Assembly (NCBI GenBank): GCA_024036415.1
Contig: JAMWET010001353.1
Location: 404,001 to 468,000 of the forward strand
Length of the DNA: 64,000 bases
Reading direction: 5' to 3'
From: Prochilodus magdalenae
Lineage: Eukaryota; Chordata; Actinopteri; Characiformes; Prochilodontidae
Part shown: positions 60,648 through 64,000 of the stretch, piece by piece
Position numbering within the stretch: position 1 is the stretch's first letter
How the letters are laid out: every line of letters begins with the position of its first letter
Translations under genes and position numbers: made by a program
The notes under the pieces: model-generated
The model's database searches: none
What the model was told of the DNA's origin: nothing
What the model saw: only the letters and a program-made list of their open reading frames with translations

Positions 60648-62216
60648 GGGGCTGAGCCAGCTGGAGCAGGTGATGGGCCGAAGGGCAGCCGAAACGACCA
60701 ATCCGGTGCCAGTTTTGGGGGTGCCCCTCGCGGGGGGGCGGGCTGTCCTGACGCAGAAATGGGGTCCGCTTTGCAGTGTGGGAGTACAGACGTCACCGGG
60801 GTTACGGTCTCTTCCCTCACTAAAGAGGAGAAATCAGCCAGGGGCCACAGTCCATGGAGTATCTGTTTCCACAGAAACCATGTCCCTGGACAGGGTGAGG
60901 CCTGCTATCAAGGGGACATTTCAGAACTGTATCAGCAACGTGTCCCAGGATGACATGTCGCAAGACGGTGGCGTCTACTGTCAGATCAAATCTGTCCAGA
61001 ATAACCCTAGTCAATCAGGATGCAAAGGCAATTTAAAGCGGAACCCTCGGTACGTGAACGGCAGCATAGTCGCACCAGAGTTGGTGGGTGGAGTCTGCAG
61101 CGAAGGAGTAGACCCAGCAGAGGCAGGAGGCCACAACCAGAACAAAATGCCAGAACCCAGGCGGGTCCACTCTCTGAGAGGGGAGAAGGTTCACTCTGTA
61201 GGGCACTGTGGGATTGTGAGTTCTTATGCCACACCCCCTCGACCCTGCCGTATGGCATCATCACCCAGGCTATGTGGCACATGCGGGAGAAGACAATCGC
61301 AAGCCCCGCCCTGCATGTTGCACGCCTGCCGTAAACGAGCAGCCAATCAGATCCGAGCAAGCATGACTCTTCCCATGCCACCCAAAAAAGACCCGCCCCG
61401 GCTGCAGAAGCAGCATTCCAGTGAAACAAATCCGACAAACACCTCCCACACTGATACACACATTCAGAACACGCACAAAGAGAGCAACTCTATTTCTACA
61501 CAGCCACATAAAGAAGACACAACTACACAAGAAATGCAGACGCAAACAAACGATGTGACCCTGCAATCAGGACACAACAAAATCTGTAAAAATGACTCGC
61601 TGACCACACAATCATTTAAAAGGCAAAGTAAACAGAAGTCATCACAGCACACGCAAACACAAAATGCACAAAGAGGAACGCCTATGACAAAAATTCTGCC
61701 TACAGAATCAACAGACACGCCGAAAGACATACAGCCTCAGGAGGAGTGTATGAAAAAGCAAACACCTCCAGCTCCAGAGACTGTTCATTCAGCTGTGTAT
61801 GTCACCCCTAAACCTCCACCCCCTGTGCTTTCTATTGGCACAGAATCAAAAACAACTTCCACTCTCTCACCTAAAAACCCCTCCCACTCCAAGCCCACAG
61901 ACCTAACACCCCCGAAAGCAGCATCACCAAAAACTCAGATCAGATCGGAGACCAAACCCACACCAAAAGCTCCACCTACTGACCAGGAACCTACAGTTGA
62001 GGATGACCCAGACAGCAAGCCGTGTTCTGTAGACCCTACTCATCCCCTGCAAAAGGACAAGACCACACCAGACGTCCCGCAGTGCAATGGGGTGCCAACA
62101 GCGCTACAAGGATTACTCCAAGACATAGAGGACAACCTGCTGTCCAACCAAGAGAAGATCAAAGTTCTGCTCAATGTGATTCAGGACCTGGAGAAAAGCA
62201 AAGCTCTGAGTGAAGG
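60648..62216 (+). CDS. INSYN2 (FAM196) family, inhibitory synaptic factor 2B-like, large coding exon
   Basis: INSYN2 proteins are postsynaptic components of inhibitory (gephyrin) synapses. From the first ATG (60673) the frame is open for 515 codons and ends at donor GG|GTGAGA (62217). Conserved marks are VGVQTSPGLRSL at residues about 36-47 and, after a long Ser/Thr/Pro/Gln-rich disordered middle, a C-terminal coiled coil with LLQDIEDNLLSNQEKIKVLL followed by NVIQDLEKSKALSEG. It joins in phase to the exon at 63112. Upstream of the ATG the frame stays open to a stop at 60634-60636, with a good acceptor (CTAGCTCCCGCTCAG, 60647). The exon may therefore start at 60648 with more N-terminus in an unseen upstream exon; the QVRFK-type N-terminal motif of the family was not found. 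The last exon lies past the window. It is closer to INSYN2B than INSYN2A by the coiled-coil motif, but the paralog is unsettled. Confidence 0.85.
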
Positions 62217-62219
62217 GTG

Positions 62220-62564
62220 AGAAGGAAAGAAACACAGGCAAAAGCGAGTGATAGAGACAGAGAAGGGGTACAGTAAGAAGGAGAGAAAAGGTGAAAAGGA
62301 ACAGGAGTGAGAAAGGGCATTAGAGTGAGAAAAAAGGGAAGAACTCCAATGCAGTAAGTAAGAGTGACTGAGAAAGAGGGGTCAGTGAATGACAACATGA
62401 GAGAGGAAGTGAGACAGAGAAAGTGAAAGCAAAGGAGAGCAATAAAAGAAACACAGAAAGAGAGCAAGAGGGAAAGATGGAGCAGTGAATGAGCAAGAGA
62501 AAAAGACACATGAGGCACTGAGAGAGAGAAAAGAGAAATAAAGAGAGTAAGAATGACAGAAACT

Positions 62565-62626
<62 letters not shown>

Positions 62627-62630
62627 CTAT
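62220..62630. repeat. Purine-rich block with (GA)n
   Basis: About 400 bp of A/G-rich sequence directly after the INSYN2-family donor. It ends in a (GA)n run at 62566-62620. Minus-strand frames across it are compositional. Confidence 0.85.
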
Positions 62631-63079
62631 GCGACTTAAGGTGGTGCTGAAACTCATAGACTGATTCGGTATTCTGCAGCTTGAGCATTCGTAATTCCCG
62701 TGGTGAAAGTGGTCTCTCACAGCAACCCCTCGGGAATCAAAATCATCAATAGAAATTCTCCCTCCATCGCTGCTCTCTCCCTCTCATCTTTTAGTCTTCA
62801 TTTCTCCTCTCTCATCTCTCTTTCCTCTCTCGCCTCCAATCCTTACATACCCTCTTCACTTAACCAATTCAGTCCCTTTTACTCGGCCTGCTTTTCTCAG
62901 CATAATTTCTTCATCATGTCTTCCCTCTGCTTCCTTCCCCTCTTTCGTTCTCCTTTGCCACCTCTCCTCATGCTGTCAGTTCTCATCAGCTGCCCCTGAC
63001 AGACAGCTCTGCTCTGTGAGTGAATCTGTGCGTGAGTGTCATTTGTAATCCCTCCACACAGGGCAACTCAAAATTCTGA

Positions 63080-64000
<921 letters not shown>

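Overview
The window is vertebrate nuclear DNA from a ray-finned fish. Genes are split into short exons with GT-AG introns. The DNA is full of long CA/GA microsatellites and Tc1/mariner debris, and one protein is a fish-specific (FISNA-type) NLR. Two dispersed repeats (about 30.2-30.4 kb and 52.14-52.28 kb) look like a family I remember from catfish and characin genomes, so an otophysan fish is my best guess; the species cannot be fixed from sequence alone.

Layout. (1) About 1-6.2 kb, plus strand: a decayed or truncated fish NLR gene. It has two 93-nt N-terminal exons, two broken exon copies, a 65-nt exon and a FISNA-NACHT exon that stops early. A 1,600-bp Tc1 element with intact ends but a broken transposase has landed inside one of the duplicated exon segments, and a second Tc1 relic lies in the intron before the NACHT exon. 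(2) 6.2-12 kb: no gene recognised, only transposon relics, a MITE and a CpG-rich patch. (3) 12.97-36.84 kb, minus strand: the 3' half of dock5, the Rac guanine-nucleotide exchange factor. I resolved 26 exons by splice sites and phase. They sum to exactly 2,700 nt (899 codons plus stop) in one open frame and cover the region before DHR2, the whole catalytic DHR2 domain and the C-terminal tail. (4) 36.84 to beyond 64 kb: a dock5 intron of at least 27 kb, dense in microsatellites and strand-asymmetric purine/pyrimidine blocks. (5) 60.6-63.2 kb, plus strand: a gene of the INSYN2 (FAM196) family, nested antisense inside that dock5 intron; its last exon lies beyond the window.

How they fit together. 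Human INSYN2A and INSYN2B lie antisense within DOCK1 and DOCK2. Here a member of the same family sits in the same arrangement inside dock5, which suggests that the DOCK-INSYN2 pairing predates the vertebrate genome duplications and that a DOCK5-linked copy survives in this fish. This is the most interesting object in the window. Several dock5 splice sites lie in or next to microsatellites, which may make splicing sensitive to repeat length. The NLR gene and dock5 point toward each other and have no evident functional link.
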